Assembly (NCBI GenBank): GCA_902470805.1 | Contig: CABRHX010000001.1 | Location: 173,365 to 237,364 of the forward strand | Origin: an uncultured Collinsella sp. | GTDB lineage: Bacteria > Actinomycetota > Coriobacteriia > Coriobacteriales > Coriobacteriaceae | Direction of reading: 5' to 3' | Length of the DNA: 64,000 nt | Shown here: in pieces, positions 35,567-43,624 of the stretch | How the letters are laid out: every line of letters begins with the position of its first letter | Position numbering within the stretch: position 1 is the stretch's first letter | Position numbers and translations under genes: made by a program | The notes under the pieces: generated by a model | The model's database searches: none | What the model saw: only the letters and a program-made list of their open reading frames with translations | Told to the model about the DNA's origin: nothing

Positions 35567-36145
35567 CTACTCCTCGTACGCGCCCTCAAGCCGAAGCAGC
35601 CACTCCTTGCGATCAAGCCCGCCGGCATATCCGTTAAGCGAGCCGTCGGCCGCCACCACGCGATGGCACGGCACGATAATCGAAATGGGATTACGCGCAA
35701 CCGCAGCCCCCACCGCACGAGGAGACACAACGGGATCCTCGTTCCCCGGCACCCGATGGCGGGCGGCAACACGCTGGGCGATCTCACCATACGTGGCGAC
35801 CTCGCCACGCGGAATAGAAAGCAGTTCGTACCAGACTTCACGCTGAAACGCCGTACCAATCATATGCAACGGCGGCGTAAACCGAGGTTCCTGCCCTGCA
35901 AAATAAGCATTCAGCCAAGCCCAGGAACGCTCAAGCACCGAAGAGGCCGCGCCATTTGTCGGACTCACCGACGACATGCCACCAATACCTGAAACCGCAT
36001 CGGCACCTTCGATATGCTCGACATCTTCTTTGAGAAGCGTGGAGCCAAAATGCTCCTGCCCCTCAAACCAAAGCCCTGTCAAACCGCGGCCATCAGCGGC
36101 AAGCAAGATTTCGCCCAAAGGCGAAGGAAACGTCGTCGTGACCAC
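35567..36145 (-). CDS. ogt: Methylated-DNA--protein-cysteine methyltransferase
   Basis: This 192-residue protein removes O6-alkyl groups from guanine by suicide transfer to Cys in the motif IIVPCHRVV. The wing/helix motif GTAFQREVWYELL, the ARHRVPGN segment and the NGYAGGLDRKEWLL end are all present. The middle is longer than usual by an acidic, Ser/Gly-rich stretch (about 45-70). It should be cytosolic and active in direct DNA repair. Confidence 0.92.
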   Translation of the reverse strand: MVTTTFPSPLGEILLAADGRGLTGLWFEGQEHFGSTLLKEDVEHIEGADAVSGIGGMSSVSPTNGAASSVLERSWAWLNAYFAGQEPRFTPPLHMIGTAFQREVWYELLSIPRGEVATYGEIAQRVAARHRVPGNEDPVVSPRAVGAAVARNPISIIVPCHRVVAADGSLNGYAGGLDRKEWLLRLEGAYEE

Positions 36146-36223
36146 CAGCGGCTCCTTTCAAAACTCCGCAACATAATACCGCGAATTGTGCAGACAACCC
36201 CAATCGACCCCAGAGTCACCCAA

Positions 36224-36355
36224 GGCAGCAGGCGCGCAGCGCCGCAGCTGCCGCACGACCCCAAAGTCCCCGCAGGCAGCAGGCGCAACGCGCCGCAGCT
36301 GCCGGCCGCGCCCCACAGTCCCAAAAGGCGGCAGGCGCAAAGCGCCGAGGCCGCC
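36224..36355. repeat. Three tandem GC-rich hairpin repeats (period 51-52)
   Basis: Units 36224-36252, 36275-36303 and 36327-36355 share GGCAGCAGGCGC...GCGCC and each folds on itself. The spacers share CCCCAAAGTCCC-like sequence. The remainder of 36146-36456 is GC-rich and I see no gene in it. Confidence 0.7.
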
Positions 36356-36456
36356 GCCGGGACCAGGGCCCGCAACAGCCACGCGCCCCCACATCAGTCC
36401 AGCGGCCCCAACCAACAACGGCCCCATCGCAGGCCGCCTACAGCAGCGTCACCGCA

Positions 36457-36586
36457 GGCGGGGGCCGGGCTTAGTTTTCAGAACACTCCGCAGACCAGTG
36501 TGGCGCCTTGTCCGCGGCTCCGAAGGAGCAGGACAAGGCGCCACACATGGTCGAGGACGTTCTGAAAACTAAGCCCGGCCCCCGCC
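36457..36586 (-). other. Long 3' UTR hairpin element, copy D (after asd)
   Basis: Outer arms 36457-36484 and 36559-36586 are perfect 28-bp complements. On the minus strand the left internal segment is GTCCTCGACCATG and the right segment is CTGGTCTGCGGAGT, with an inner stem TGTGGCGCCTTGTCC and its complement and a GCTCC-TTC-GGAGC cap. It begins 12 bases after the asd stop. Compared with the other copies, GGAC/GTCC is replaced by GACC/GGTC, which keeps the pairing. Confidence 0.8.
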
Positions 36587-36598
36587 GGACAGGTCACA

Positions 36599-37624
36599 CT
36601 ACTCGCAGAGCAGCTTAGCGATCTGGACGGCGTTGGTTGCCGCGCCCTTACGGATTTGGTCGCCGCAGCACCAGAAGGTAATACCGCGCGTGGCCTCGGG
36701 GTTCGAGATGTCGCGACGCACGCGACCGACCCAGATCAGGTCCTGGTCGGACGTATCCATCGGCATGGGGAAGCGATCGTGCGCATCCTCGGCGCTCATA
36801 TCGTCAACCAGCTTCACGCCCGGAGCGGCAGCCAGCGCAGCACGGGCCTCTTCCACCGTGATGTCGCGCTCAAACTCGAGCGTAATGCTCTCGGAGTGCG
36901 AACGCAGCACAGGGACGCGCACGCAGGTGCAGTTCACGCGCAGCTCGGGCAGGTGCATGATCTTACGGCCCTCGTTTTGTAGCTTCATCTCCTCAGAGGT
37001 AAAGCCCTCCTCCTTGACGCCGCCAATCTGCGGAATCAGGTTGCTCGCCAGCTGGGCGGCAAATGCGCGCGGCTCGGGAATCTCCTCGCCACGGCCCAGG
37101 GCAGCAAGCTGCGCTTCGAGCTCGGCCATACCGGGAGCACCGGCACCAGAAGCCGCCTGATACGTCGAGACGATCATGCGCTTCACGCCGGCAAGCTGAT
37201 GCAGCGGCCACGTGGGAACCAGGCCGATGATGGTCGCGCAGTTGGGGTTGGCGATAAGGCCGTGATGCCACTTGATGTCGTCGGCATTGATCTCGGGCAC
37301 GACCAGCGGCACCTCGGGATCCATGCGGAAGGCATGGCTGTTGTCGACCACGACGGCGCCGCGCTTTACGGCCTCGGGCAGCAATTCCTTGGCGATATCG
37401 TCGCCGGCAGCGCCAAGCACAATGTCACAGCCCTCAAAGGCCTCGGGGCAAGCCTCTTCGATCACGATTTGCTCGCCGCGGAACTCGACGGTCTTGCCCG
37501 CGGAGCGTGCGCTTGCCAACAGCTTGAGCTTGCCGACCGGGAACTCCTGCTCGTTGAGGCACTCGAGCATCTGGGTGCCCACGGCTCCCGTCGCGCCCAA
37601 AATAGCAACCGTGTACTGTTTCAT
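36599..37624 (-). CDS. asd: Aspartate-semialdehyde dehydrogenase
   Basis: This 341-residue enzyme reduces aspartyl phosphate to aspartate semialdehyde on the lysine/threonine/methionine/diaminopimelate pathway. NADP binding is seen in VAILGATGAVGTQML, the catalytic Cys in ANPNCATI, and the active-site His region in RVPVLRSHSES. The ATG at 37624 follows AAAGGGGGAAGC; the frame upstream to 37711 lacks conserved sequence. It lies next to lysC on the same strand. Confidence 0.95.
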   Translation of the reverse strand: MKQYTVAILGATGAVGTQMLECLNEQEFPVGKLKLLASARSAGKTVEFRGEQIVIEEACPEAFEGCDIVLGAAGDDIAKELLPEAVKRGAVVVDNSHAFRMDPEVPLVVPEINADDIKWHHGLIANPNCATIIGLVPTWPLHQLAGVKRMIVSTYQAASGAGAPGMAELEAQLAALGRGEEIPEPRAFAAQLASNLIPQIGGVKEEGFTSEEMKLQNEGRKIMHLPELRVNCTCVRVPVLRSHSESITLEFERDITVEEARAALAAAPGVKLVDDMSAEDAHDRFPMPMDTSDQDLIWVGRVRRDISNPEATRGITFWCCGDQIRKGAATNAVQIAKLLCE

Positions 37625-37755
37625 GCTTCCCCCTTTAAAGGTTGTGGCTTTTGCCCGCACGCCGAGCAGGCCGATTATTGTTGCCAGTTTATACAAGAAC
37701 AGGGCGGGCATGAAACCCGCCCCGTCGAAACGAAACCGAAACGAAACGCCCCGCC

Positions 37756-37787
37756 GTAGATTTTTGAGACATGACCCAAAAATCTAC
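37756..37787. repeat. GTAGATTTTTG stem-loop repeat
   Basis: GTAGATTTTTG (37756-37766) and CAAAAATCTAC (37777-37787) are exact reverse complements around AGACATGACC. It lies between lysC and asd. A diverged copy with the same loop words (AGACATG, CCCAAAATCTACC) is at 57403-57434. Confidence 0.7.
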
Positions 37788-37797
37788 CGAGCAGTCG

Positions 37798-39186
37798 CTA
37801 CTTTTTGAGCGCGGCCAGGGTGGGATCGGCCGGCGCGGGAGCCTCCAGATCGGAGACCTTCACAATGCCGTTCTCATCGGAGAAGGCACGGTAAATGGTC
37901 CGAATCGCAAGGTCGAAGTCCTTCTCCTCGACACCGATAATGATATTGATCTCGTCACAGCTCTGCGAAATCATGCGCACGCTCACGCCGGCCTGGCCAA
38001 GCATGCCAAACAGGTGGCCCGAGATGCCTGCACGACCGCGCAGGTTACGGCCGACGGTCGCGATGAGCGCCAGACCCTCGACAACCTCGATCTCGAGCGG
38101 CTCGACCTCCTGCTGAATGTCACCAACGAGCGAGTACAGCGAATCGTGCACGTCCTGCTCCTGCACCACGGCGCCAAAACGGTCGACACCGGTGGGCATG
38201 TGCTCGACGGAAACGTCATAGCGTTCGAACACCGAAAGCGCACGGCGCATAAAGCCAACGCGGGGCTTGGTGCGGTCGCGGGCAACGTTGATGGCGACAA
38301 AGCCGCGCTTGCCGGTCACGCCGGTAATGATGGGCTCCGCCTCGCCCTCATCAGCCGTCTCGCTAATGATGGTGCCGGGGTCCTGCGGCGCATTGGTGTT
38401 CTTGATGACCAGCGGAATACCCGCCTCGCGCACGGGGAACACGGCCTCCTCGTGCAGGACGCTTGCGCCCATGTACGAAAGCTCGCGCAGCTCCTCGTAG
38501 GTAACGCGCGCAATGGGCTGAGCCTCGGGAACAATACGCGGATCGGCAGAATAGAAGCCCGAGACGTCGGTCCAGTTCTCGTACAGGTCGGCGCCCAGGC
38601 ACTTGGCCAGGATCGAGCCCGAGATATCGCCGCCGCCTCGATCGAGCAGCTTGATCTGGCCCTCGCGCGTCGCGCCGTAGAAACCGGGCATAACGAAGCC
38701 GCCCTGCTGGCCATACTCCTGCACCAGCTCGGAGGTGCGATTCATGCTGAGCGTACCGTCGTGATGGAACGCCACAACCGTCGCGGCGTCCAGGAACGGT
38801 AGGCCCAGGTACTCAGCCATCAGGCGAGCGGTAAAGTACTCGCCACGGCTCACAAGCTCCTCGGTGGAGTAGCCGCCCGAGCGGGCGCGCTCGGCAAAGG
38901 CCGCGAACTCCTCACGGATGGGATAGGTGAGCTCCAGCTCGTCAGCGATATCAAAATAGCGCTGGCCGATGTCCTCGAGCAGCTCCTCACACGACACGTG
39001 GTACTTAACGTGCGCATTGACCAGATAGAGCAGGTCGGTCACCTTGGTGTCGCCCTTAAAGCGGCGGCCGCAGGCGGAAACCACCACAAAACGGCGGGCA
39101 GGGTCGGCGTCGACGATGGCCTTGATCTTTTTGAAGTGTTCGGCGTCGGCGACCGACGAGCCGCCAAACTTGGCAATCTTAATCAT
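37798..39186 (-). CDS. lysC: Aspartate kinase
   Basis: This 462-residue kinase starts with the amino-acid-kinase motif KFGGSSVAD, has the long central insertion typical of monofunctional type III (LysC) enzymes (SRGEYFTARLMAEYLG; RGGGDISGSILAKCL), and ends with two ACT domains (about 300-450) for feedback control. It phosphorylates aspartate, the first step towards threonine, lysine and methionine. It is divergent from thrC across about 100 bases and followed by asd. Confidence 0.94.
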   Translation of the reverse strand: MIKIAKFGGSSVADAEHFKKIKAIVDADPARRFVVVSACGRRFKGDTKVTDLLYLVNAHVKYHVSCEELLEDIGQRYFDIADELELTYPIREEFAAFAERARSGGYSTEELVSRGEYFTARLMAEYLGLPFLDAATVVAFHHDGTLSMNRTSELVQEYGQQGGFVMPGFYGATREGQIKLLDRGGGDISGSILAKCLGADLYENWTDVSGFYSADPRIVPEAQPIARVTYEELRELSYMGASVLHEEAVFPVREAGIPLVIKNTNAPQDPGTIISETADEGEAEPIITGVTGKRGFVAINVARDRTKPRVGFMRRALSVFERYDVSVEHMPTGVDRFGAVVQEQDVHDSLYSLVGDIQQEVEPLEIEVVEGLALIATVGRNLRGRAGISGHLFGMLGQAGVSVRMISQSCDEINIIIGVEEKDFDLAIRTIYRAFSDENGIVKVSDLEAPAPADPTLAALKK

Positions 39187-39290
39187 GGGCTGGAGGTTAC
39201 CTTTCTAAAAAGCCTCTGCGAACCTATTTTGCGCGCTCTGATACCATGGTTTCACCGATTGGGACCAAGGCATCCGAGGAGCAGTGTTAT

Positions 39291-40808
39291 ATGGGAACTT
39301 ATCATAGTACACGAGGACGCACTTTATCGTGCTCAAGTAAGGTGGCAATCCGTACCGGCATCGCTCCCGACGGGGGTTTGTTTGTCTCGGACGAGCTCGG
39401 CACCCAGCAGGTCGATATCAGCTCGCTTGCAGATAAATCGTACTTTGAAATCGCTCAAGATGTGTTGGGAATGTTACTGAATGATTACACGGCCGAAGAA
39501 ATTTCGGCGTGTGTCGACGAGGCATACCGCGGCACGTTCGCGAGTGAAGAGGTTACGCCGCTCGTTAAACTCGACGCTGCGCCGGGCGCTGACGCCCCTC
39601 AGACCTATGTGATGGAGCTCTTTGGCGGCCCCACGAGTGCCTTTAAGGACGTCGCCCTGCAGATGCTCCCCCGCCTGATGGCCCGCACTTCCGCCAAGGA
39701 CGGCGGCTCCGAGCGCATCATGATCGTCACCGCCACGTCGGGCGACACCGGCAAGGCCGCACTCGCCGGTTTTGCCAACGCTCCGGGCACGGGTATTACC
39801 GTCTTTTATCCCGAGGGCAAAGTCAGCCGCGTGCAGAATCTGCAGATGTCCACTCAGGAGGGCGATAACGTCGCCGTCTGCGGCATCCGCGGCAACTTCG
39901 ACGATGCCCAGAGTGCCGTCAAGCGCATCTTTGCCGATAAGGAGCTTGCCGAGCGCCTGGAGGCTGCCGGCACGGTGCTTTCGAGCGCCAACTCCATCAA
40001 TGTCGGCCGTCTGGTACCGCAGGTCGTCTACTACTTTGCCGCCTATGCGCAGCTGCTGCGCGCTGGCGCCATCGAGGCCGGCGACGCCGTGGAGTTCTGC
40101 GTACCGACCGGTAACTTTGGCGATATCCTGGCCGGCTACTACGCCAAGCGCATGGGTCTGCCCGTCGCCAAGCTCATCGTTGCGAGCGACAAGAACAACG
40201 TGCTTGCCGACTTCCTGACTACCGGCGTCTACGACCGTAACCGTCCGTTCTTCACGACCATCTCGCCGTCGATGGACATCCTCATCAGCTCCAACCTGGA
40301 GCGCATGCTCTACTTCCTGTCCGATGGCGACTGCGAGCTCGTTGCCGGCCTTATGGAGCAGCTTGCCCAGACGGGTCGCTACGAGGTGCCCGCCGAGCTG
40401 CTGGCCAAGATCCAGAGCGTGTTTGCCTGCGGTTGGGCCAGCGAGGACGAGGTCCGCGCTGCCATCAAGAGCTGCTGGGACGCAAATGGCTACGTGATCG
40501 ACCCGCACACCGCTTGCGGCTATCACGTCTTTGAGCAGGTCGCCCCCGCCGAGGGCGCCAAGGCCCGCGTGCTGCTTTCGACCGCCAGCCCCTACAAGTT
40601 CCCGCGCGCCTGCTGCGACGCCCTGGGCCTCGACGTTCCCGAGGATGATTTTGAGGCTATGCGTGTACTCGAGCAGGCCACCAACACGGTCGCCCCGACC
40701 CAGCTCGCCGAGCTCGAGTCCAAGCCCGTCCGCTTCGAAGACGTCTGCGACGTCGACGAGATGGCAAGCTACGTCGAGTCTGCAGCAAAAAAGATGGCAA
40801 CCAACTAA
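39291..40808 (+). CDS. thrC: Threonine synthase
   Basis: This 505-residue PLP enzyme makes threonine from O-phosphohomoserine. The N-terminal YHSTRG and GGLFV motifs, the PLP lysine in PTSAFKDVALQ and the phosphate-binding VPTGNFGD are all visible. The ATG at 39291 follows GAGGAG by nine bases; the frame from 39246 has no ribosome-binding site. The divergent lysC-asd unit and downstream thrB complete the aspartate-to-threonine genes present here (homoserine dehydrogenase is not in the window). Confidence 0.95.
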   Translation: MGTYHSTRGRTLSCSSKVAIRTGIAPDGGLFVSDELGTQQVDISSLADKSYFEIAQDVLGMLLNDYTAEEISACVDEAYRGTFASEEVTPLVKLDAAPGADAPQTYVMELFGGPTSAFKDVALQMLPRLMARTSAKDGGSERIMIVTATSGDTGKAALAGFANAPGTGITVFYPEGKVSRVQNLQMSTQEGDNVAVCGIRGNFDDAQSAVKRIFADKELAERLEAAGTVLSSANSINVGRLVPQVVYYFAAYAQLLRAGAIEAGDAVEFCVPTGNFGDILAGYYAKRMGLPVAKLIVASDKNNVLADFLTTGVYDRNRPFFTTISPSMDILISSNLERMLYFLSDGDCELVAGLMEQLAQTGRYEVPAELLAKIQSVFACGWASEDEVRAAIKSCWDANGYVIDPHTACGYHVFEQVAPAEGAKARVLLSTASPYKFPRACCDALGLDVPEDDFEAMRVLEQATNTVAPTQLAELESKPVRFEDVCDVDEMASYVESAAKKMATN

Positions 40809-40817
40809 ACCCCTTAT

Positions 40818-40855
40818 AAGGCGCCGGCGGAAGCCGGCGCACCTTCTTTTTATTT
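40818..40855 (+). terminator. Terminator of thrC
   Basis: GCGCCGGC (40821-40828) and GCCGGCGC (40833-40840) form a perfect stem followed by CTTCTTTTTATTT. Confidence 0.9.
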
Positions 40856-40883
40856 AGCTTTCGGGATGATGACGAGCATGCGA

Positions 40884-40995
40884 GCGGGTCTGGCCGTTTA
40901 GTTCGTCGCGAGTTCCGCACGAGCCGGAAAGCACTTAATGTGCTTTCCGAGCGAGCCAGGACTGCCCGAGCAGCGAACTAAACGGCCAGACCCGC
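40884..40995. other. Long hairpin in the thrB leader, possible diverged copy E
   Basis: Arms 40884-40905 and 40974-40995 are perfect 22-bp complements. Inside is a second hairpin (CGGAAAGCAC-TTAAT-GTGCTTTCCG). On the minus strand GTCCTG and TGCGGAAC occupy positions like GTCCTC and TGCGGAAA of the 3' UTR elements, but the middle helix does not form. The repeat ends 14 bases before the thrB start, in its 5' UTR. Confidence 0.5.
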
Positions 40996-41009
40996 CCAGG
41001 AGGACCCAC

Positions 41010-41891
41010 ATGATCAAAATCACCGTCCCAGCAACCAGCGCCAACCTAGGCATCGGCTACGACACCCTCGGCATGGCCGTCAGCCTCTACTCGCACTTCA
41101 CCTTCGAGCGCGCCGACAAGCTCACCATCACGGGCTGCCCCGAAGAGTTCCAAAACGAGAATAACCTGGTCTATGTGAGCTTTGTCGACGCTCTGGCAGC
41201 CTGGGGCGAGCCGGCTTTTCCCGTTGCCATCGACATTCAAACTGATGTGCCCGTCGCCCGCGGCCTGGGTTCCAGCTCCACCTGCGTCGTCGCTGGCATC
41301 ATGGCGGCCGCCGCGCTGACGGGCCACACCGTCGACCGTGCCGAGCTCGTCCGCATTGCCACCGAGGTCGAGGGCCATCCCGATAACGTCGCCCCCGCCA
41401 TCCTGGGCGGCGCCGTCTGCTCCTTTACGCCGACCGATTCGCTCCCCCAGTGCCTGCGCTACGAGGTGAGCGATCGCTTGCGTTTTATTACCGTGATTCC
41501 GCCCTACGAGGTGCATACGAGCGAAGCGCGCAAGGTTGTGCCGCAGGAGATTCCACTCTCCACCGCCGTATGGCAAATGGGCCGCATCGCCGGCATGACG
41601 CGCGGCCTGGAAACCGGCGACCTTGACCTGATTGCCGCCGCCAACGACGACCGTATCCAGGAGCCCTATCGCCGCCGCCTCATCCCCGACTACAACGCCG
41701 TGCGCGACACCTGCCTTAACGGCGGCGCCAAGACCATCTGGATCAGCGGTTCAGGCTCGACCCTTATGGCGGTGACCGACGACACCATCGTGGCAAAGTT
41801 CCTGCAGGTCAAGCTGCGCGAACAGTTCCCTAAGTGCGACACGCATATTCTGACGTGCGACACGGAAGGCGCCCAGATCGAATACCTGTAG
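41010..41891 (+). CDS. thrB: Homoserine kinase
   Basis: This 293-residue GHMP kinase begins ITVPATSANLGIGYDTLG and has the ATP-binding ARGLGSSST motif and a C-terminal GSGSTLMAV motif. It phosphorylates homoserine for ThrC. The ATG at 41010 follows AGGAGG by six bases; the frame upstream to 40938 covers a hairpin. thrC lies upstream and is separated by a terminator, so thrB probably has its own promoter or depends on read-through. Confidence 0.95.
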   Translation: MIKITVPATSANLGIGYDTLGMAVSLYSHFTFERADKLTITGCPEEFQNENNLVYVSFVDALAAWGEPAFPVAIDIQTDVPVARGLGSSSTCVVAGIMAAAALTGHTVDRAELVRIATEVEGHPDNVAPAILGGAVCSFTPTDSLPQCLRYEVSDRLRFITVIPPYEVHTSEARKVVPQEIPLSTAVWQMGRIAGMTRGLETGDLDLIAAANDDRIQEPYRRRLIPDYNAVRDTCLNGGAKTIWISGSGSTLMAVTDDTIVAKFLQVKLREQFPKCDTHILTCDTEGAQIEYL

Positions 41892-41912
41892 TCGCCGTCC
41901 CGTATACTCGCC

Positions 41913-42037
41913 GGGGAGGCCAGGGGCTTTGCCCCCAAATCGTCCTCGGACATGGCAGGACCCCCACTGCGCACTTCGTGCGGCGGGGGTCCTGCCGTCC
42001 TGCGGAAAGATTTGGGGGCAAAGCCCCTGGCCTCCCC
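41913..42037 (+). other. Long 3' UTR hairpin element, copy B (after thrB)
   Basis: Outer arms 41913-41941 and 42009-42037 are perfect 29-bp complements. They enclose GTCCTCGGACATG (41942-41954) and CGTCCTGCGGAAA (right side), and an inner stem GCAGGACCCCC/GGGGGTCCTGC with a GCAC-TTC-GTGC cap. It starts 22 bases after the thrB stop in the same sense; thrB has no other terminator. The rest of 41892-42175 shows no gene. Confidence 0.82.
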
Positions 42038-42175
42038 TATGTTAACTTCGCCGGCGGCGGCTACAGGGACCTACACTCTGGAAAGTCGCCGGGCTGATAA
42101 TCTGGCTTTTTATTGGTAGGGGCTCTTGCTAGGCTGGAGCACTTCCTAGAGGCGGGCATCGGCTGTGTGCTTGGT

Positions 42176-42874
42176 TTAGGCTGCACTGGTTTCTTTGTAT
42201 TCGAAGACTGGCTCTAGGAGATCTTCGATGTTGCAGTGGAGGGCTTTTGCTATGGCTCTTACGCTTGTTACCGAAGCTTCATTGATGTTTCTCTGGCGCT
42301 GCTCGTACATTTGGATTGAGCGGAGTGACACACCCGATTCGTATGCTAGGTCTTGTTGGGTTTTCTTAAGCTTCTTTCTTGCTAACGCAAGTTTGGTTTG
42401 CCTGGACGCTTTTTTCGCCATATCGCAGACGAGGCGAGCCACGCGTTCCTCCGAGGCTTCGTGCCAGGGGTAGTACAGACTGCGCAGCGCATCAAACGGA
42501 ACGACATGCAGCAGGTCTTCGAAAGACTCCCCTAAACGCCACTGCAGATATGCCAGTATCCAGCCTGTCCAATACTCTGGCGTCTTCTCAAAACGATAGG
42601 TGCGATCCGGTATAGACCCGCTCTGATAGCCCGACCTTTCGGCGATAAGCGCGAATAGCTCAACGCCCGATTTTCCCGATACGACCCATGCGTTGCCACG
42701 CTCAAACTCACGGGCTACGCCGCTCAGGCAAAAGAGTTCAGCGACCTCGGACCCTTCCGCTCCATAGTCGTTCACGGCATAGTCAAAGCAGTCGCCGAGG
42801 TTGTTCATTGCATCCTCAAGGTAGTAGACGGGGTATGTCCTACTCGGCCCACAATCCGTTAACTCTTGGATCAT
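42176..42874 (-). CDS. XRE-family regulator with N-terminal partner domain (candidate antitoxin)
   Basis: This 232-residue protein has a C-terminal XRE helix-turn-helix (about 160-222: RKKLKKTQQDLAYESGVSLR, SIQMYEQRQRNINEASV) after an N-terminal domain of about 150 residues that I do not recognise. It overlaps the end of the DUF3990 gene by 35 bases and has GGGAGG upstream of its ATG, so the two are one coupled operon. The arrangement suggests that it represses the operon through the double palindrome at 43542-43588 and neutralises the DUF3990 protein, as in toxin-antitoxin modules. That is inference. Confidence 0.75.
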   Translation of the reverse strand: MIQELTDCGPSRTYPVYYLEDAMNNLGDCFDYAVNDYGAEGSEVAELFCLSGVAREFERGNAWVVSGKSGVELFALIAERSGYQSGSIPDRTYRFEKTPEYWTGWILAYLQWRLGESFEDLLHVVPFDALRSLYYPWHEASEERVARLVCDMAKKASRQTKLALARKKLKKTQQDLAYESGVSLRSIQMYEQRQRNINEASVTSVRAIAKALHCNIEDLLEPVFEYKETSAA

Positions 42875-43523
42875 TTAAATCAATCCTCCCTGTCATTAAA
42901 TCCCTAATGTAGACACCCTCAGAGTCGAATTCATTCACAGTTTCCAGGTACTTGCGCCGCGCGTTCTGCTCTCGCTTAAAGCGCTTGGGATAATACTCAG
43001 ATCCCAACGCCTGCCTCCATTCGCGGAATCTGATTGCTGAAAACGCACGCTCACTCATAAGAGCGTATTGGATGCCCAAATCGCCCAAACGCATAATGAG
43101 TTGCAGCTGCCTAAGCGAGATCATGCCGTTAACGAACTGTCTTGCAAACGAAAAGTAGGAATCGTCGGCGCGATAACCTCGAATTACGTCATAGGGAGAA
43201 ATATCAATCAGGCAGTTATCCAGCAGATAGCGAAGTCCTTCGCGCGCCAGCGGTGTCGAAACATTGAACTCCCTATTGTTAGCCAAAATCGCAAGCCAAT
43301 TGAGAATTGAAAACTCCCCGGACTCCAAGTCCAAGACCGCAAGACCATCCATATCGAGCTCGTATCGATTCGCGATACCATCGGACTCGGTCCGGCATGC
43401 CCACTCCATTGCCATTTCCTCATGTGGCGTGCAATAAAACCCACACCCATAGTCATTGAATTGTCTGCATTTATCCAACGACGGATGCTCGACAACAACT
43501 TCCGACCCGTGCCAAAGCTCCAT
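42840..43523 (-). CDS. DUF3990-family protein (ADP-ribosyltransferase-like, candidate toxin)
   Basis: This 227-residue protein begins with the DUF3990 signature (MELWHGSEVVVEHP, DYGCGFYCTPHEEMAMEWA), a family related to ADP-ribosyltransferases and often found beside small regulator or antitoxin genes. The ATG at 43523 follows GGAGGTCGAT; a TTG at 43535 is also in frame. The C-terminal half is helical and charged and carries no known motif that I see. Target and activity are unknown. Confidence 0.78.
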   Translation of the reverse strand: MELWHGSEVVVEHPSLDKCRQFNDYGCGFYCTPHEEMAMEWACRTESDGIANRYELDMDGLAVLDLESGEFSILNWLAILANNREFNVSTPLAREGLRYLLDNCLIDISPYDVIRGYRADDSYFSFARQFVNGMISLRQLQLIMRLGDLGIQYALMSERAFSAIRFREWRQALGSEYYPKRFKREQNARRKYLETVNEFDSEGVYIRDLMTGRIDLNDPRVNGLWAE

Positions 43524-43541
43524 ATCGACCTCCAAACAAAA

Positions 43542-43588
43542 ATATCACCCCAGTGATAGTGTACCAACAACTATCACTGGGGTGATAT
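43542..43588 (-). promoter_or_regulatory. Double-palindrome operator and promoter of the DUF3990-XRE operon
   Basis: Arms 43542-43560 and 43570-43588 are exact 19-bp reverse complements. Each arm is itself a palindrome (TATCAC-CCCA-GTGATA and TATCAC-TGGG-GTGATA). On the minus strand TTGTTG, a 17-base spacer and TGATAT form a promoter overlapped by both sites, so two repressor dimers could block it. Confidence 0.75.
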
Positions 43589-43624
43589 AGATAGATGCAA
43601 ACTATTGCCTGCCAAGAGCCCTTA

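Noticed and set aside
36079..36375. Minus-strand frame with repeated LRLLPAGTLGS-like segments
   Set aside because: The apparent protein repeat comes from three tandem GC-rich DNA hairpins, there is no ribosome-binding site, and it overlaps the ogt start.
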